Below are positions 9,387-18,073 of a DNA stretch of 64,000 nt, in pieces. The number at the start of each line of letters is the position of its first letter. Within the stretch, counting starts at the first letter, position 1. The notes below the pieces were generated by a model. The model saw only the letters and a program-made list of their open reading frames with translations, searched no databases and was not told the origin of the DNA. Source of the stretch: Kushneria marisflavi (GTDB taxonomy: Bacteria; Pseudomonadota; Gammaproteobacteria; Pseudomonadales; Halomonadaceae). Both the position numbers and the translations under genes were made by a program. Location: assembly GCF_002157205.1 (NCBI RefSeq), contig NZ_CP021358.1, forward strand, positions 1,860,001-1,924,000. Reading direction: 5' to 3'.

Positions 9387-10343
9387 TCAAAGTCCGGCAC
9401 GAAAGGCCGCAATTGACCGAATATCCTCGGGCGTGGTGCGACAGCAGCCGCCGATCAGACGTGCGCCGCGCGCGTACCACTGCGCAGCCTGCTCACCAAA
9501 ACCGGCGCCGTGGGCGACATCACAGCCGCCCTGCCAGGTCTTGCTGGTCGCGTCATAGGTTTCGCCCGAGTTGGGATAAACGATTAGCGGCTTGTCGGTC
9601 ACGGCCGACATCTGCTCAAGCAGCGACGGGATGTGTTCGAGTGCGGTGCAGTTAACGCCGAGTGCGGCCACCTGCGGCTGGTCATTGAGCCAGCGGGCAC
9701 ATTCGGCGATCGGCGTGCCTTCACTGATGTGCTCGCCGTCACGGGCGGTAAAGGTGATCCAGGCGCTCATGTCGGGAAATTCCCGCAGCACCGTGACCAG
9801 GGCTTTCGCTTCGACGAGCGAGGGCAGGGTTTCACAGGCCAGTACGTCAGCACCAGCCGCCGCCAGGGCGGCCAGGCGGGCACGATGAAAGGCCACCAGC
9901 CCGGCCTCATCGATATCATAGTGGCCACGGTACTCCGAGCCGTCGGCCAGGTACGCCCCATAGGGGCCGACCGAGGCCGCCACCAGCGGCCTTGGCCGCC
10001 CTTCGTGACCGCCCTCATTCCAGAAATCATCACGTGCCTCGGCCGCCAGGCTGACCGAACGCGTGATCAGCTCAAGCGCCTCGGCCTCGCTCATGCCGCG
10101 AGCCATATAACCCTCAATGGTGGCCTGATAGCTTGACGTGATGGCGATATCGGCACCGGCGCGGAAGTAATCAAGATGCACCTGGCGGATCAGGTCGGGG
10201 GTTTCTGCCAGCACGCGTGCCGACCAGAGGCTGTCGTTAAGGTCACAGCCGCGCGCTTCAAGTTCAGTGGCCAGCGCCCCGTCAACGATCAGCAGCGGGT
10301 GATCGAGCAGGGCCCGGGCAATGGGATCAGGCGTCGTGGTCAT
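9387..10343 (-). CDS. mmuM: Homocysteine S-methyltransferase
   Basis: Cytoplasmic zinc enzyme transferring a methyl group from S-methylmethionine (or AdoMet) to homocysteine, giving methionine. It has 318 residues (E. coli MmuM 310). Features of the homocysteine-methyltransferase barrel: [17 protein letters not shown] at the N-terminus, [10 protein letters not shown] with the first zinc Cys, and [11 protein letters not shown] with the paired zinc Cys near the C-terminus. The ATG at 10343 overlaps the stop of the upstream permease gene (ATGA), indicating translational coupling. Together they form an S-methylmethionine uptake and use operon. Confidence 0.92.
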   Translation of the reverse strand: MTTTPDPIARALLDHPLLIVDGALATELEARGCDLNDSLWSARVLAETPDLIRQVHLDYFRAGADIAITSSYQATIEGYMARGMSEAEALELITRSVSLAAEARDDFWNEGGHEGRPRPLVAASVGPYGAYLADGSEYRGHYDIDEAGLVAFHRARLAALAAAGADVLACETLPSLVEAKALVTVLREFPDMSAWITFTARDGEHISEGTPIAECARWLNDQPQVAALGVNCTALEHIPSLLEQMSAVTDKPLIVYPNSGETYDATSKTWQGGCDVAHGAGFGEQAAQWYARGARLIGGCCRTTPEDIRSIAAFRAGL

Positions 10344-11782
10344 GAGGTCTCCTTCACGGCAGAGGAATCGGCCCCGCCCTTGCGGCGCGGGTCGGTGAGA
10401 TAAAAGGCCAGATAGCACACCGCAATAAAGGGGATACCGCAGTAGAGCGCGATGCGCTGAGTGGGGTCAAAGGCGATGCCAATAAAGCAGAGCAGGCAGG
10501 CGATAAAGGCGCTCAGCGGCACCCAGGGGTAAAAGGGCGCACGATAGCCGAGCGTGGCCGGGTCCCCACCGCCGCGCACGAACTGGCGACGAAAGCATAG
10601 CTGGCTGACGGCGATGCTCATCCAGACGGCCACCACGGCAAAGCCGGAAATCGACACCAGCACCAGATAGAGCGTATCAGCCGCAAAGACGCTGGAAAGC
10701 AGGGCCAAAAGCCCGCCCAGCATGCTGAACAGCAGCGCATTGAGCGGAATGCCGCCACGAGTGACGCGGGCAAACATCGAGGGCAGGGTGCGCTGCTCAC
10801 CCAGTGACCAAAGCATGCGCGAGGCGGCATACAGCCCCGAGTTGGCCGCCGACAGCAGCGCGGTGATGATTACGAAGTTCATGATGTCAGCGGCATGGGG
10901 AATGCCTGTCATGGCAAAGACCGTGACGAACGGGCTTTCGACCAGCCCGGCCTGCTCGCGCGGCAGCATCGCAGCAATCACCACGATGGTGCCGACAAAA
11001 AAGACCACCAGCCGCCAGAGCGTGGCGCGAATGGCGCGCGGCACGTTCTTTTCCGGGTCCTCGGTTTCCCCTGCCGCAATGCCGATCAGCTCGGTGCCGG
11101 AGAACGCAAAGCTCACCGCCAGCATGGTGACCAGAATCGGCATGACGCCGGTAGGAAAGAAGCCTTCGCGGGTGAGGTTGTGAAACATCGGGGCCGGCTG
11201 ACCTTCCGGCCCGGCGAGACCGAAAATCGCCGCAGCGCCGACGATGATGAAAATCACCACGGTGGCGACCTTGATCAGTGAGAGCCAGAATTCGGTCTCG
11301 GCAAAGATCTTTGGCGTGAAGGCGTTGGTCAGGAAGACAATCAGCGCAAAGAGCGCACTCCAGATCCAGATCGGCACGTCCGGAAACCACTTCGCCATCA
11401 AAAGGCCCGAGGCGGTGAACTCCGAGCCCAGCGCCACCGTCCAGGTCAGCCAGTAGAGCCAGGCGACCGTATAGCCGGTGCCGGGGCCGATATAGCGAGT
11501 GGCGTGGGCGCTGAAGGCACCGGTTTCGGGCATGTGCACGGACAGTTCGCCCAGACACATCATCACCAGATAGACCACTACCCCGCCGATCAGGTAGGCA
11601 AGAATCGCCCCCATGGGGCCGGCCTGATTGACGGTATAACCCGAGCTCAGAAAAAGCCCGGTACCGATCACACCGCCCAGTGACAGCATCACCAGGTGGC
11701 GCGACTGCATGCTGCGCTTGAAATCGCGGGACGTGCCGCGGGGCTCCGGAATCTCCGGGCCATCAGATGAGGTGTTGCTCAT
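10340..11782 (-). CDS. mmuP: Amino acid permease, probable S-methylmethionine transporter
   Basis: APC-superfamily amino acid permease of 480 residues and 12 membrane helices. The family signature is at the start: [24 protein letters not shown], with [13 protein letters not shown] in the middle of the chain. On its own this would only be a generic AAT-family permease, but the four-base overlap with mmuM identifies S-methylmethionine as the likely substrate. The C-terminus is short and charged ([11 protein letters not shown]). A compact promoter and a terminator-like hairpin lie in the 175-bp leader. Confidence 0.85.
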   Translation of the reverse strand: MSNTSSDGPEIPEPRGTSRDFKRSMQSRHLVMLSLGGVIGTGLFLSSGYTVNQAGPMGAILAYLIGGVVVYLVMMCLGELSVHMPETGAFSAHATRYIGPGTGYTVAWLYWLTWTVALGSEFTASGLLMAKWFPDVPIWIWSALFALIVFLTNAFTPKIFAETEFWLSLIKVATVVIFIIVGAAAIFGLAGPEGQPAPMFHNLTREGFFPTGVMPILVTMLAVSFAFSGTELIGIAAGETEDPEKNVPRAIRATLWRLVVFFVGTIVVIAAMLPREQAGLVESPFVTVFAMTGIPHAADIMNFVIITALLSAANSGLYAASRMLWSLGEQRTLPSMFARVTRGGIPLNALLFSMLGGLLALLSSVFAADTLYLVLVSISGFAVVAVWMSIAVSQLCFRRQFVRGGGDPATLGYRAPFYPWVPLSAFIACLLCFIGIAFDPTQRIALYCGIPFIAVCYLAFYLTDPRRKGGADSSAVKETS

Positions 11783-11805
11783 GACGCTCTGCTGCCGGTT
11801 GCCAT

Positions 11806-11853
11806 AAAAAAACGCCTTTCAATAAATAAAAGGCATAAGAAGGCGGCATTATA
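11806..11853 (-). promoter_or_regulatory. mmuP promoter followed at once by a terminator-like hairpin
   Basis: Minus strand: a perfect TATAAT -10 (11853-11848), with GTGACG as a -35 after 16 bases. Just downstream lies a stem GCCTTT/AAAGGC (11834-11814, 9-base loop) followed by G and seven Ts (11812-11806). The hairpin ends 23 bases before the mmuP ATG. It either terminates yjdM or acts as an attenuator in a very short mmuP leader. Inference only. Confidence 0.5.
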
Positions 11854-11903
11854 CGACCCATGGGCGTGGCGTCACCCATTGCATCGAATATCCATTCTCG
11901 TAA

Positions 11904-11919
11904 TGTTTCACGTGAAACA
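11904..11919. other. parS: parS centromere-like site
   Basis: Perfect 16-bp palindrome TGTTTCACGTGAAACA, identical to the widely conserved chromosomal parS sequence bound by ParB of the ParABS segregation system. It lies in the yjdM-mmuP intergenic gap. In bacteria, parS sites cluster around the origin, so this places the window on the origin-proximal part of the chromosome. No parA/parB is in the window. It is the only exact copy I found. Confidence 0.88.
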
Positions 11920-11957
11920 CTGATCCATCGACGTGGGTTCGCCCGGCAATATCTCAA

Positions 11958-12299
11958 TCAGGCCTTTTTAACGAACTCCGATTTCAGCTTCATGGCGCCG
12001 ATGCCATCGATTTTGCAGTCGATGTCATGGTCACCCTCCACCAGACGAATGTTTTTGACCCGTGTGCCAACCTTGACCACCAATGAGGAACCCTTGACCT
12101 TGAGGTCCTTGATCACCGTGACCGTGTCGCCATCGACCAGCGTATTCCCGTTGGCATCGCGAACGCTGCTGCCTTCCTCGAGGGGAGACGTGTCACCGGC
12201 CTGCGCCCACTCGTGCCCGCACATGGGGCAGACGAACATGGCACCGTCCTCGTAGGTGTAATCGGCCTCGCAGGCGGGACAGCCGGGCATAGCAGACAT
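11958..12299 (-). CDS. yjdM: Zinc-ribbon protein YjdM (PhnA family)
   Basis: Small cytoplasmic protein of 113 residues. The N-terminal zinc ribbon CPAC...CPMC (residues 7-10 and 25-28) is followed by an SH3-like PhnA domain: [27 protein letters not shown], then [28 protein letters not shown]. coli YjdM was formerly called PhnA but is not needed for phosphonate breakdown, and its function is unsettled. ATG 12299 has AGGA eight bases upstream. It is the first gene upstream of the mmuPM leader. Confidence 0.9.
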   Translation of the reverse strand: MSAMPGCPACEADYTYEDGAMFVCPMCGHEWAQAGDTSPLEEGSSVRDANGNTLVDGDTVTVIKDLKVKGSSLVVKVGTRVKNIRLVEGDHDIDCKIDGIGAMKLKSEFVKKA

Positions 12300-12527
12300 G
12301 AGTATTATCCTGTCGTTGAGAGAAGAGCGTGGCCCGAACAGACAGGCCGTGAGGGCGCCATGGTACCCGCTTTCAGCACGATGTGACGGCGAGGTTGTTG
12401 ACGGCGCGCCTTGATGTGTAAACGAGGTTAATGAATTCCCTCTTTGGCAAAAAGTGCACCCATGGTTTATAGATAATTGTTTTTATTGAATTTTTTATAA
12501 AACCCCGGCATTATCGCGGCTCACTGA

Positions 12528-12579
12528 GACCGGCTCGTTCCGGTCGGATCATTTCCTGACGACAAGCGGTTGCGACCGC
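12528..12579 (+). other. Two hairpins in the mntP leader
   Basis: GACCGG/CCGGTC (12528-12545, 6-base loop) and GCGGT/ACCGC (12566-12579, 4-base loop) lie within 62 bases of the mntP start, and no clear Shine-Dalgarno is seen between them and the ATG. They do not show the core of the yybP-ykoY manganese riboswitch. The rest of 12300-12527 holds only an AT-rich stretch (12455-12505) compatible with a promoter. Confidence 0.4.
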
Positions 12580-12589
12580 CCGGTATTTC

Positions 12590-13177
12590 ATGCGCCCAGC
12601 TGCCCTTGCCTTTCTTGCCCTTGCCATGTCCACCGATGCCTTTGCGGCCGCCCTTGGCAAGGGAGCCGGGAACGCTCGCCCGAAGTTTCAGGAGGCTCTG
12701 CGTACCGGCCTGCTGTTTGGCACCATCGAAGGCATTACTCCGGTCATCGGCTGGGGGCTGGGACTTGCCGCCGCCCAGATGATTTCCCAATGGGACCACT
12801 GGATCGCCTTTACCCTGCTGCTGGGGCTTGGCGCGCGCATGGTGTATGCCGGCATGACCCAGGACAGTGACGCCCCGGCCACCTCGACACGCCAGTCGCT
12901 GGGCATGCTGATGCTGACCGCGCTGGCCACCAGCATCGATGCTCTGGTGATCGGCATCAGTCTGGCCTTCGTCGACGTCAATATTGCCCTGGCGGCGCTG
13001 GCGATCGGAGTGACCACCATGGTGATGGTGACCACGGGCATGATGCTTGGCCGGGTGCTTGGCAGCGTGATCGGTCAGCGCGCCGAAATTGTCGGCGGCG
13101 TGCTGCTCATGGGGCTCGGCGGCGCCATTTTATATGAGCACCTCTATGCTCCGATGCCCCTTCAGGCACTGCTGTAG
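12590..13177 (+). CDS. mntP: Manganese efflux pump MntP
   Basis: Inner-membrane Mn(II) exporter of 195 residues with six helices, the standard size. Diagnostic motifs: [18 protein letters not shown] in helix 1 with the metal-binding Asp, [21 protein letters not shown] in helix 2, and the mirrored [18 protein letters not shown] with a second Asp in helix 4. It protects the cell from manganese overload. The leader has hairpins but no recognised Mn riboswitch. It is followed after 91 bp by an unrelated gene on the same strand. Confidence 0.93.
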   Translation: MRPAALAFLALAMSTDAFAAALGKGAGNARPKFQEALRTGLLFGTIEGITPVIGWGLGLAAAQMISQWDHWIAFTLLLGLGARMVYAGMTQDSDAPATSTRQSLGMLMLTALATSIDALVIGISLAFVDVNIALAALAIGVTTMVMVTTGMMLGRVLGSVIGQRAEIVGGVLLMGLGGAILYEHLYAPMPLQALL

Positions 13178-13268
13178 CATCGCCTGAACGCTTATCCTGC
13201 GCTATAACGTAACGTAACGTTGCGGTATCAGCCGTGATTGCCCCGGCTGCAGGAGCGCCCTTGTTGTC

Positions 13269-14429
13269 ATGATCAATACCACGCCCCCACCCGAGACCCA
13301 TCCGCTCGTGCCGCTGGAGGACGTTGATGTCCCGGCCTGGCCCGAGCGTGCCGCGCTCAAGATGGCCGCACTACGCATCCGCACGCTGCTGACGCGCAGC
13401 GACCAGCGCCCCTTTATCGCCGAAGACCGCCTTGATGACTCCGTCGATGTGTTCAGTGACATGGCCACGCCGGCATTTTGTGCCCCGCTGCTGGCCGAGC
13501 TCGACGAGACGCTGGCATCGTGGGCGACCAACCCGGCCCCAAAGCAGTGGATCAAACCCCTGGTGCTGCCGCCGTGCGATGAACAGGATCTACTGTCGCA
13601 CTGGGCGCAGCGTCATCATCACGAGGTGCTGGCCCCGCCCACACGCGACGCCCTGCTGATCGAAACGCCCGAACTGGCGCTGGATCTCTCCGGTGACGGT
13701 GTGCTGGTCATTCCACGGCTGGAGGCATGGTTTTTGCGTCACCGCTGCGGGCTGGGCCTGATCCGCAAGCTTTTAACTACGCTGGCCGGACTCAAGCGCC
13801 ACTGCGTGATCGGCTGCAACAGCTGGGCCTGGGCATTTTTGTGCAAGGCCGTTGATGTGCATTTGATCCTGCCCGAACCGCTGACCTTTGAGCCCTTTGA
13901 TGAGCCGCGCCTGCGCCGCTGGCTGGCCGACATTGCCAGACAGCAGACCGAGGAAGGCACCCGCTTTCGCCTGAGCCGCAACGGCAAGAATATCTTTGCC
14001 CTCAATCGCAAGGGCCAGCCACGTCTGGAGTACTTCGAAACCCTGGCCGCCCGCAGCCGCGGCATCGCCTGGGTCGCCTGGCACCTCTGGCAGCGCAGCC
14101 TTAAAAAGGCCAGCGATGACGCCGACAACGACTTGAGCGAAAACGACCAGCAAACGCTCTGGGTGGTCGCGCTCGAGGAGTTTTCACTGCCCGGCAGTGA
14201 CGATACCCAAGCCCTGCTGATCCTGCAGGCGCTATTGATTCACGGCAGTCTCAGCGCCGGCGAGCTCGAGCGCGTGCTACCCGACCCCGGCTTTCAGGGC
14301 ATGCATCATGCGCTGCATCGTGCGGGCTTCATCGGTGAACGGGACGGATGCTACTACTGTCGGGCAAGTGCCTACCCCGCCATTCGCGATGGGCTGGCCA
14401 CGGCAGGCTTTCCACTCGACGGGTATTGA
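13269..14429 (+). CDS. Hypothetical protein upstream of an MscS channel
   Basis: 386 residues, soluble, not recognised. It opens with a Pro-rich segment (TTPPPETHPLVPLEDVDVPAWPER). A central region (LLIETPELALDLSGDGVLVIPRLEAWFLRHRCGLGLIRKLL) followed by HCVIGCNSWAWAFLCKAVD resembles the later beta-strands of a P-loop NTPase fold, but no Walker A is seen. The last 80 residues look like a winged helix (LQALLIHGSLSAGELERVLP...GFIGERDG). It ends 27 bp before the mechanosensitive channel gene, so co-expression is likely. An ATPase-like accessory of the channel is possible but unproven. Confidence 0.7.
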   Translation: MINTTPPPETHPLVPLEDVDVPAWPERAALKMAALRIRTLLTRSDQRPFIAEDRLDDSVDVFSDMATPAFCAPLLAELDETLASWATNPAPKQWIKPLVLPPCDEQDLLSHWAQRHHHEVLAPPTRDALLIETPELALDLSGDGVLVIPRLEAWFLRHRCGLGLIRKLLTTLAGLKRHCVIGCNSWAWAFLCKAVDVHLILPEPLTFEPFDEPRLRRWLADIARQQTEEGTRFRLSRNGKNIFALNRKGQPRLEYFETLAARSRGIAWVAWHLWQRSLKKASDDADNDLSENDQQTLWVVALEEFSLPGSDDTQALLILQALLIHGSLSAGELERVLPDPGFQGMHHALHRAGFIGERDGCYYCRASAYPAIRDGLATAGFPLDGY

Positions 14430-14456
14430 TCCGGCCCCACCTTTCAAGGAGCTTTC

Positions 14457-15272
14457 ATGGCACAGCAGGCATCGTCCTCCCCTGAAGCCGCCAGCATGAT
14501 TCGAAGCATCGGCGACATCGACTTTGTCACCATCGCCCTGATCATTCTGGGCACCTGGCTTGCCATTACGCTGGTCAAGCGCACCCTGCCCTGGGTCGCC
14601 GAGCGTGGCCCCAATCGGCTGCGGCTGTGGCTTCTGGGGGCGGTACCGATCTTTCGCCTGGCAGCCACGGCGCTGGCCGTGATCTGGATCATACCGATGG
14701 TGGTCAAGGTCACCGTGGAGAATTTCCTGGTGATTGCCGGCGCGGTCGGTGTGGCCTTCGGCTTTGCCTTCAAGGACTACATCAGCAGTCTGATTGCCGG
14801 GATTGTTGCCCAGTTTGAAACGCCCTGGCGGGCCGGCGACTGGGTAAAGATTGGCAGCGACTACGGTGAAGTGCGCTCGGTCGGCATGCGCGCCATCACG
14901 CTTCGCACCCTGCACGATGACATCATCACGGTGCCGAACCTGAAGCTCTGGGACAACAACATTGCCAACTCCAACGACGGCGAGCGCACGCTGATGTGTG
15001 TGGCCGATTTCTATATCGCGCCCCCCTTCGATGCCCAGCGCATGCGCGCCGCCCTGCGCGATGTCGCCCTCACCAGCGCCTGGCTGTGCTACGACAAGCC
15101 GATCATCGTCTTTGTCGAGCAGGCAAAGGTCGGCACACACATCGAACTGCGCTGCTATCCGTTCGAGATGCGCGACCAGGGGCATTTCATCAGCGACCTG
15201 ACCGTGCGCGGCAAGGAAGCGATTCAGGCGCTGGGCGCCACGGAAGTGTCCGCACCGGCGGCGGCAGGTTGA
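14457..15272 (+). CDS. Small-conductance mechanosensitive channel family protein (MscS-type)
   Basis: 271 residues. Two or three N-terminal hydrophobic helices (about 20-110) lead into the pore-lining segment ENFLVIAGAVGVAFGFAFKDYISSLIAGI. The MscS beta-domain follows: FETPWRAGDWVKIG, GEVRSVGMRAITLRTLHDDIITVPN, NNIANSN. A mixed alpha/beta C-terminal domain ends the chain. A good AAGGAG precedes the ATG by six bases. It releases solutes under hypo-osmotic shock, fitting a halophile. It probably forms an operon with the preceding hypothetical gene. Confidence 0.88.
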   Translation: MAQQASSSPEAASMIRSIGDIDFVTIALIILGTWLAITLVKRTLPWVAERGPNRLRLWLLGAVPIFRLAATALAVIWIIPMVVKVTVENFLVIAGAVGVAFGFAFKDYISSLIAGIVAQFETPWRAGDWVKIGSDYGEVRSVGMRAITLRTLHDDIITVPNLKLWDNNIANSNDGERTLMCVADFYIAPPFDAQRMRAALRDVALTSAWLCYDKPIIVFVEQAKVGTHIELRCYPFEMRDQGHFISDLTVRGKEAIQALGATEVSAPAAAG

Positions 15273-15343
15273 TACCATGATGCCGAGACAGACCCTGAAC
15301 CATCAGCGCGTGTTTAATATCAACCGCACAAAAGGAGCCATCG

Positions 15344-15682
15344 GTGTCGACACTGAGCTGGGAAGAGTTTTCGAAAGTGGAGCTGCGCGTCGGGCGCATT
15401 ACGCATGCCGAGGTTTTTGAAAAGGCGCGTCGGTTGGCCTATGTACTGCAGGTGGATTTCGGCCCCGAGATCGGCATGCGCAAGTCCAGCGCGCAGATCA
15501 CCGAACTGTATGACCCGGCAACGCTCGTGGGGCGTCTGGTGGTCGCGGTGACCAACTTCCCGCCCAAGCAGATCGGCCCGATCATGTCGGAGTGTCTGGT
15601 GACCGGCTTTCACAACGAAGACGGTGCGGTGGCGCTGTGCGTGCCGGATCAGGATGTGCCGCTGGGTACCCGATTGATGTAG
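15344..15682 (+). CDS. tRNA-binding domain protein (CsaA-like)
   Basis: 112 residues consisting of a single EMAP/Trbp111-type OB fold. The CsaA/Trbp family pattern is visible: WEEFSKVELRVGRITHAEVFEKARRLAYVLQVDFG, then KSSAQITELYDPATLVGRLVVAVTNFPPKQIGPIMSECLVTG, and VPDQDVPLGTRL. Relatives bind the outside corner of tRNA; CsaA of Bacillus has been described as chaperone-like. It uses a GTG start at 15344 with AAGGAG seven bases upstream. The HD-domain gene begins 7 bp after its stop. Confidence 0.85.
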   Translation: MSTLSWEEFSKVELRVGRITHAEVFEKARRLAYVLQVDFGPEIGMRKSSAQITELYDPATLVGRLVVAVTNFPPKQIGPIMSECLVTGFHNEDGAVALCVPDQDVPLGTRLM

Positions 15683-15689
15683 AACGGCC

Positions 15690-16349
15690 ATGTATTGTTC
15701 TCTTTTCGCTCCGCACCAGGCGCTGGCCGACCCCCTGCTGGCCCGTCTGCCTGATGACGCTGATGGCGCTCACGATCTGGCCCATCTGGTACGGGTGTGG
15801 CGCAACGTGCAGCGCATTGCCGCCGAGGAAGGCGGCGACCGCGAACTGCTGCTGGCTGCCACCGTGCTTCATGACGGTGTCCACGTGGCCAAAAACGATT
15901 CACGTCGTTCACAGGCCTCAAGACTGGCCGCCGAGCAGGCCAGGAAAATTCTCTCAAGCCTTGGCTGGCAGACTTCCCGTATTGATATGGTTGCGCACGC
16001 CATTGAGGCCCACAGCTTCTCGGCGCGAATCGCGCCACAAACCCTGGAGGCCCGGGTACTGCAGGACGCCGACCGGCTTGATGCGCTGGGCGCATTGGGC
16101 GTGGCGCGCTGTTTCTACACGGCCGGGCAGATGGGCAATGCGCTCTATGACCCGTTCGACCCGCAGGCCCATGAGCGAGCACTGGATGATCAACGTTTCA
16201 CGCTGGATCACTTCAAAACCAAGCTTTTGACGCTCAGGGAGGGATTTCAGACCGCCACCGGCCAACAGCTGGCGGCGCAGCGTCATGCACGGCTTCTGGC
16301 CTTTCGGGAGGCCCTGCTGGAAGAGATCGGCGAGGCGCCGGTCCGGTGA
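15690..16349 (+). CDS. HD domain phosphohydrolase (YedJ-like)
   Basis: 219 residues. A metal-dependent HD fold: H-x3-H in HDLAHLVRVWRNV (about 27-39), the HD doublet in ATVLHDGVHVAKND (about 57-70), and a distal Asp in RVLQDADRLDALGALG (about 120-135). This arrangement matches the YedJ group of small HD hydrolases, whose physiological substrates are poorly known. It is probably co-transcribed with the tRNA-binding protein (7-bp gap). It ends 8 bp before the convergent MocR gene, with no obvious terminator between. Confidence 0.85.
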   Translation: MYCSLFAPHQALADPLLARLPDDADGAHDLAHLVRVWRNVQRIAAEEGGDRELLLAATVLHDGVHVAKNDSRRSQASRLAAEQARKILSSLGWQTSRIDMVAHAIEAHSFSARIAPQTLEARVLQDADRLDALGALGVARCFYTAGQMGNALYDPFDPQAHERALDDQRFTLDHFKTKLLTLREGFQTATGQQLAAQRHARLLAFREALLEEIGEAPVR

Positions 16350-16357
16350 CGGCGCTT

Positions 16358-17761
16358 TTATTCGGGCGCGGCCGGTTCGAACAGCGGCGCCATCTCCGGG
16401 GTGAAGTGCGCCACGTTGATACGTAGTGCCGCCTCTCGCCGATTGCCGACGGTAAACACCGAGCCCGGCAGCAACAGCACATCGTGACCGGCCAGCCGGC
16501 GAATGAAGGCGTCCATGTCAGCGATGCCCGGGTGGCGGGCCCAGAGAAACATGCCGCCGTCAGGAATGATGTCGAACGTCCAGCCACGGGCGCGCAACAG
16601 CTGCTGGGTCAGCGCCTGCTGCGCCATGAGATCGCGCTGCACCTTGCGCATGTGACGCAGATACGAGCCATCGGAGAGGATCGTGTTGACGAAGCGCTCG
16701 CAAAATCCCGGCACCGACACCGATGTCAGAAGCTTGAGCTGCAAAAGCGGCTCGATCATCTCCGCGCAGCAGGCGATATAGCCGATGCGCAGTGACGAGG
16801 AGAGCGATTTGGAGAAGCTGCCGATGTAGATGACGTGATCCAGATCATCCAGGTCGGCAAAGCTCTGGTGATTGCCGCTGGCGAAGTCGCCGTAGACATC
16901 GTCCTCGATGATCAGAAAGTCATGGGCGATCGCCAGACGCAGGATGTCAAAGGCGTTGCGCGCCGAGAGGCTGCCACCGGTCGGATTATGAAAGGTGCTG
17001 TTGCAGACCAGCGCCCGCACTCGGCGCCGGCTCAGAACCTCGGTGATAAAGGCCGTATCCGGCCCGGTCGCGGTACGCGGCACGCCAATGACTTCCCCAC
17101 CGCCGAGTGCAATCAGCTTGTTGAGGTTGCCATTGCCGGGCTCATCGACCAGCACCACATCACCAGAGCGAATCAACAATCGAATGACCAGATCCAGCGC
17201 CTGAGTGGCGCCCAGCGTGGTGATGATCTGGGTCGGCGGCACGCTGGCGCGGGTCTTGCTCTGCAGGTGGCGGGCCAGCTGCTGACGCAGCGGCCGGTAG
17301 CCCTGAATGTCGCCGTATTCCACCAGCGCCCGCTGCTCCAGACGGGCCGTCCGACGGATCGCGCGGGCCAGCAGCTCGGTATTGCGCCACTCGGTGGGCA
17401 ACCAGCCGCCGCTGAGCTTGATGGCTTCAGGACCACTTTGCAGCAGTGCAAACAGCGGGTCGGACGGCTGCATCGGCATCGCCGAGCCGGCCGTTTCACG
17501 GGCAGCCAGATCAGCCAGCGTATCGGCCCGGCGTCCGGCGCTGCGGCCTGCATCCAGAGAAGCCGTTACGAAATAGCCGCGACCCTGCTGCGCTTCAATC
17601 AGCCCTTCGGCGGCCAGCCGGTCATAGGCGCTGATAATGGCGTGATGGCTCGCACCGCTGTCGACACTCTGATGGCGAATGGAGGGCAGGCGCTGGCCGG
17701 CAGCCCATTCGCCCGCCAGCAGGCGTTCACGCATCTGCCGATAAAACGTGTTGCTGTTCAT
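16358..17761 (-). CDS. MocR-type GntR/aminotransferase-fusion regulator
   Basis: 467 residues. The N-terminal GntR helix-turn-helix (about 1-70: RERLLAGEWAAGQRLPSIRH...ISAYDRLAAEGLIEAQQGRGYFV) is fused to a fold-type I aminotransferase domain. The PLP lysine block is YIGSFSKSLSSSLRIGY, with NPTGG and DVYGDF upstream of it. MocR proteins sense PLP or amino-acid-type ligands rather than acting as enzymes. The start at 17761 (MNSNTFYRQM) is chosen because the GntR domain begins there. It is divergent from the AlaX-MFS-PLP-SAT operon, which is its likely target. Confidence 0.88.
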   Translation of the reverse strand: MNSNTFYRQMRERLLAGEWAAGQRLPSIRHQSVDSGASHHAIISAYDRLAAEGLIEAQQGRGYFVTASLDAGRSAGRRADTLADLAARETAGSAMPMQPSDPLFALLQSGPEAIKLSGGWLPTEWRNTELLARAIRRTARLEQRALVEYGDIQGYRPLRQQLARHLQSKTRASVPPTQIITTLGATQALDLVIRLLIRSGDVVLVDEPGNGNLNKLIALGGGEVIGVPRTATGPDTAFITEVLSRRRVRALVCNSTFHNPTGGSLSARNAFDILRLAIAHDFLIIEDDVYGDFASGNHQSFADLDDLDHVIYIGSFSKSLSSSLRIGYIACCAEMIEPLLQLKLLTSVSVPGFCERFVNTILSDGSYLRHMRKVQRDLMAQQALTQQLLRARGWTFDIIPDGGMFLWARHPGIADMDAFIRRLAGHDVLLLPGSVFTVGNRREAALRINVAHFTPEMAPLFEPAAPE

Positions 17762-17914
17762 GTGGCCGCTCTGCCCCCCGTTTCCTGATGCCCCTGCCCT
17801 TGCACACCCATCTCTGCAAACTCGTCTTTGAACGCCCTGTCGATTCAGTAGCCGGGTACAAGAAATGTCGTCAGATCGCATCAGGAACATGCCTTTTATC
17901 GGCTTTTCAGCAAT

Positions 17915-17971
17915 TTATCACTGTTTGTTAAAACACTCTAACAGTTCGCTGAAAATCTTATCGACTGTTTG
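17915..17971. promoter_or_regulatory. Direct repeats in the MocR-alaX divergent region
   Basis: TTATC(G)ACTGTTTG occurs at 17915-17927 and 17958-17971, about 44 bp apart, with an inverted AACAGTT half-site (17940-17946) between them. MocR regulators typically bind spaced direct repeats next to divergent genes, so this is the best operator candidate in this 312-bp gap (17762-18073). Nothing else was seen there. Confidence 0.5.
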
Positions 17972-18073
17972 CTCGGTGGCCTTCAAAACGTGTGAGCATC
18001 AGGGGACAGAATTCGACCACCGGCCTTGTTCATGTCCCTGTATCAGGCATTTATCGACAGGAAGAAACGTCAG

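Noticed and set aside
12300..12589. yybP-ykoY manganese riboswitch before mntP
   Set aside because: I could not find the conserved GGGGAGTAG-type core; only generic hairpins are present.
13204..13221. Short TAACG tandem repeats before the hypothetical gene
   Set aside because: Only about three copies, no symmetry or match to a known regulator site.
14277..15278. A 333-codon minus-strand open frame across the MscS gene
   Set aside because: Antisense artefact; the MscS beta-domain motifs are on the + strand.
16835..17788. A 317-codon + strand open frame opposite the MocR gene
   Set aside because: Shadow of the MocR reading frame, no domain and no ribosome binding site.
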